DNA of 64,000 bases from Flexivirga meconopsidis. GTDB taxonomy: Bacteria > Actinomycetota > Actinomycetes > Actinomycetales > Dermatophilaceae. This document shows positions 63,186-64,000 of the stretch, piece after piece. The first letter of the stretch is position 1. The number at the start of each line of letters is the position of its first letter. The stretch lies in assembly GCF_026162425.1 (NCBI RefSeq), contig NZ_JAOBQJ010000002.1:620001-684000 (forward strand). Direction: 5' to 3'. Made by a program: the position numbers and the translations under genes. A model generated the notes under the pieces. It did no database searches. It had not been told where the DNA came from and saw only the letters and a program-made list of their open reading frames with translations.

Positions 63186-63236
63186 TCGGCTCGATTTCAG
63201 ATCTGCGACAACTGCCTGCTAAGGTTTTCCCTCGTT

Positions 63237-63312
<76 letters not shown>

Positions 63313-63323
63313 CCCTCGAAGAG

Positions 63324-63353
63324 CCCCGGGTCCCCTTGTGACCTGGGGTTTTT
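63324..63353 (+). terminator. Terminator after tRNA-Lys
   Basis: CCCCGGGTC pairs with GACCTGGGG (one G-U pair) and is followed by TTTTT, a classical factor-independent terminator. Confidence 0.85.
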
Positions 63354-63372
63354 CGCATGCGAGACTGGTTCG

Positions 63373-64000
63373 GTGCGTGCACTTGCAAAGACGAGTGCCG
63401 GTCCCGGTCTGGAGCTGATCGATGCTCCGGAGCCGACTGCCGGCGCGGGTGAAGTGAAGATCAAGGTATGGCGGGCCGGCCTCTGCGGCACCGACCTGCA
63501 TCTGGAGGGCTGGGACGACTGGGCAGCCTCGACCGTCAATCCGCCACTGATCATCGGGCACGAGTTCTTCGGCGAGGTCGTCGAGATCGGCCCGGGTGTG
63601 ACCAGCGTCAAGGTCGGCCAGCTCGCCTCCGGCGAGGGGCACGTGGTGTGCAACGAGTGCCGCAACTGCCGGGCGGGGCGTCGCCAGTTGTGCATCCGGA
63701 CCAGCTCTGTCGGGGTCAATCGCAACGGCGCGTTCGCGGACTACGTCGTCATACCTGCCTCCAATGTGTGGGTGCAGCCGGACGACCTGGACCCCGACGT
63801 GGGCGCGGTCTTCGACCCGTTCGGCAACGCTACCCACACCGCGTTGTCCTTCCCGATCGCCGGCGAGGACGTGCTGGTCACCGGTGCCGGACCGATCGGG
63901 GTGATGGGCGCCGCGATCGCCAAGCACGTCGGTGCCCGCTACGTCGTGGTGACCGACGTCAGCGACTACCGGCTCGACCTGGCCAAGGCCGCCGGCGCCG
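63373..64000 (+). CDS. tdh: L-threonine 3-dehydrogenase, N-terminal part (runs off window)
   Basis: The first 209 codons of a zinc-dependent medium-chain dehydrogenase. The catalytic zinc site has C38 (GLCGTDLH) and H63-E64 ([11 protein letters not shown]); the structural zinc cysteines are 93, 96, 99 and 107 ([15 protein letters not shown]). [42 protein letters not shown] is characteristic of Tdh, which oxidises threonine to 2-amino-3-ketobutyrate with NAD. GTG 63373 gives the family's usual N-terminus ([17 protein letters not shown]). The C-terminal third lies outside the window. Confidence 0.92.
   Translation, partial: MRALAKTSAGPGLELIDAPEPTAGAGEVKIKVWRAGLCGTDLHLEGWDDWAASTVNPPLIIGHEFFGEVVEIGPGVTSVKVGQLASGEGHVVCNECRNCRAGRRQLCIRTSSVGVNRNGAFADYVVIPASNVWVQPDDLDPDVGAVFDPFGNATHTALSFPIAGEDVLVTGAGPIGVMGAAIAKHVGARYVVVTDVSDYRLDLAKAAGA

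Overview
The window is chromosomal DNA from a high-GC Gram-positive bacterium of the Actinomycetota, most likely a Micrococcales member. A Dermacoccaceae-like family is my guess and is not proven by the sequence. Supporting signs are: very high GC; many GTG starts; a ClpP1-ClpP2 pair; a deazaflavin-type (F420) luciferase-like enzyme; an Rv2466c-type mycothiol-linked protein; DUF6230/DUF6114 proteins; and several genes with a TANNNT -10 box placed 6-7 nt before the start codon, as in leaderless actinobacterial transcripts. I saw no prophage, insertion sequence, rRNA or CRISPR-Cas. The region reads as core chromosome with a few accessory intergenic repeat arrays.

Layout. 1-5501: reductive pyrimidine / beta-alanine catabolism (end of a hydantoinase, LLM flavoenzyme, MocR regulator, CoA-acylating malonate/methylmalonate-semialdehyde dehydrogenase, class III aminotransferase). 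5637-10046: NTF2-like protein, valS, a small membrane protein, signal peptidase I. 10229-14009: tight six-gene operon of exported DUF6230 proteins and membrane DUF6114 proteins. 14087-18121: MoxR/DUF58/DUF4129 operon. 18132-22485: clpX, clpP2, clpP1, tig on the minus strand. 22597-23584: tRNA-Pro, tRNA-Gly, a repeat-rich spacer and an MT0933-like antitoxin gene. 23589-26846 (minus): ribokinase, PP2C phosphatase, rpiB and a DsbA-fold nitroreductase-like gene. 26945-31020: pepN and a succinate-semialdehyde-type dehydrogenase, followed by four 113-bp tandem repeats. 31514-35120 (minus): amino-acid permease and malQ. 35184-36503: MscS channel and truncated haemoglobin. 36522-42589: sugar ABC transporter without ATPase, ROK repressor and GH13 alpha-glucosidase around a palindromic operator. 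42586-46976: thioesterases, a beta-propeller protein and an oxidoreductase. 47004-49809: MocR/PdxR regulator divergent from an acetyltransferase, five 52-bp tandem repeats and a VOC protein. 49903-55813 (minus): ettA, an atypical ssb and two dynamin-like GTPases. 55880-58034: tRNA-Arg, prsW, orn, tRNA-His. 58046-60572 (minus): sucrase/ferredoxin-like protein, JmjC-type oxygenase and a Gly/Asp-rich low-complexity protein, all translationally coupled. 60719-63185: YihY protein with a long charged tail and a Ser/Thr/Pro-rich exported protein. 63237-64000: tRNA-Lys and the start of tdh.

Beyond the genes, the strongest unexplained signal is an octamer, GTATG(A/G)CG, spread over both strands in coding and non-coding DNA and clearly over-represented. 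An inverted pair of it forms part of the hairpin after clpP2. The best candidates for undescribed biology are the DUF6230/DUF6114 operon, the low-complexity protein / JmjC oxygenase / ferredoxin-like trio, the two tandem repeat arrays and a phased array of CGTGACAAGT sites. Gene boundaries come from reading frames, ribosome binding sites and overlaps seen by eye. Family names come from recognised motifs and were not checked by database search.
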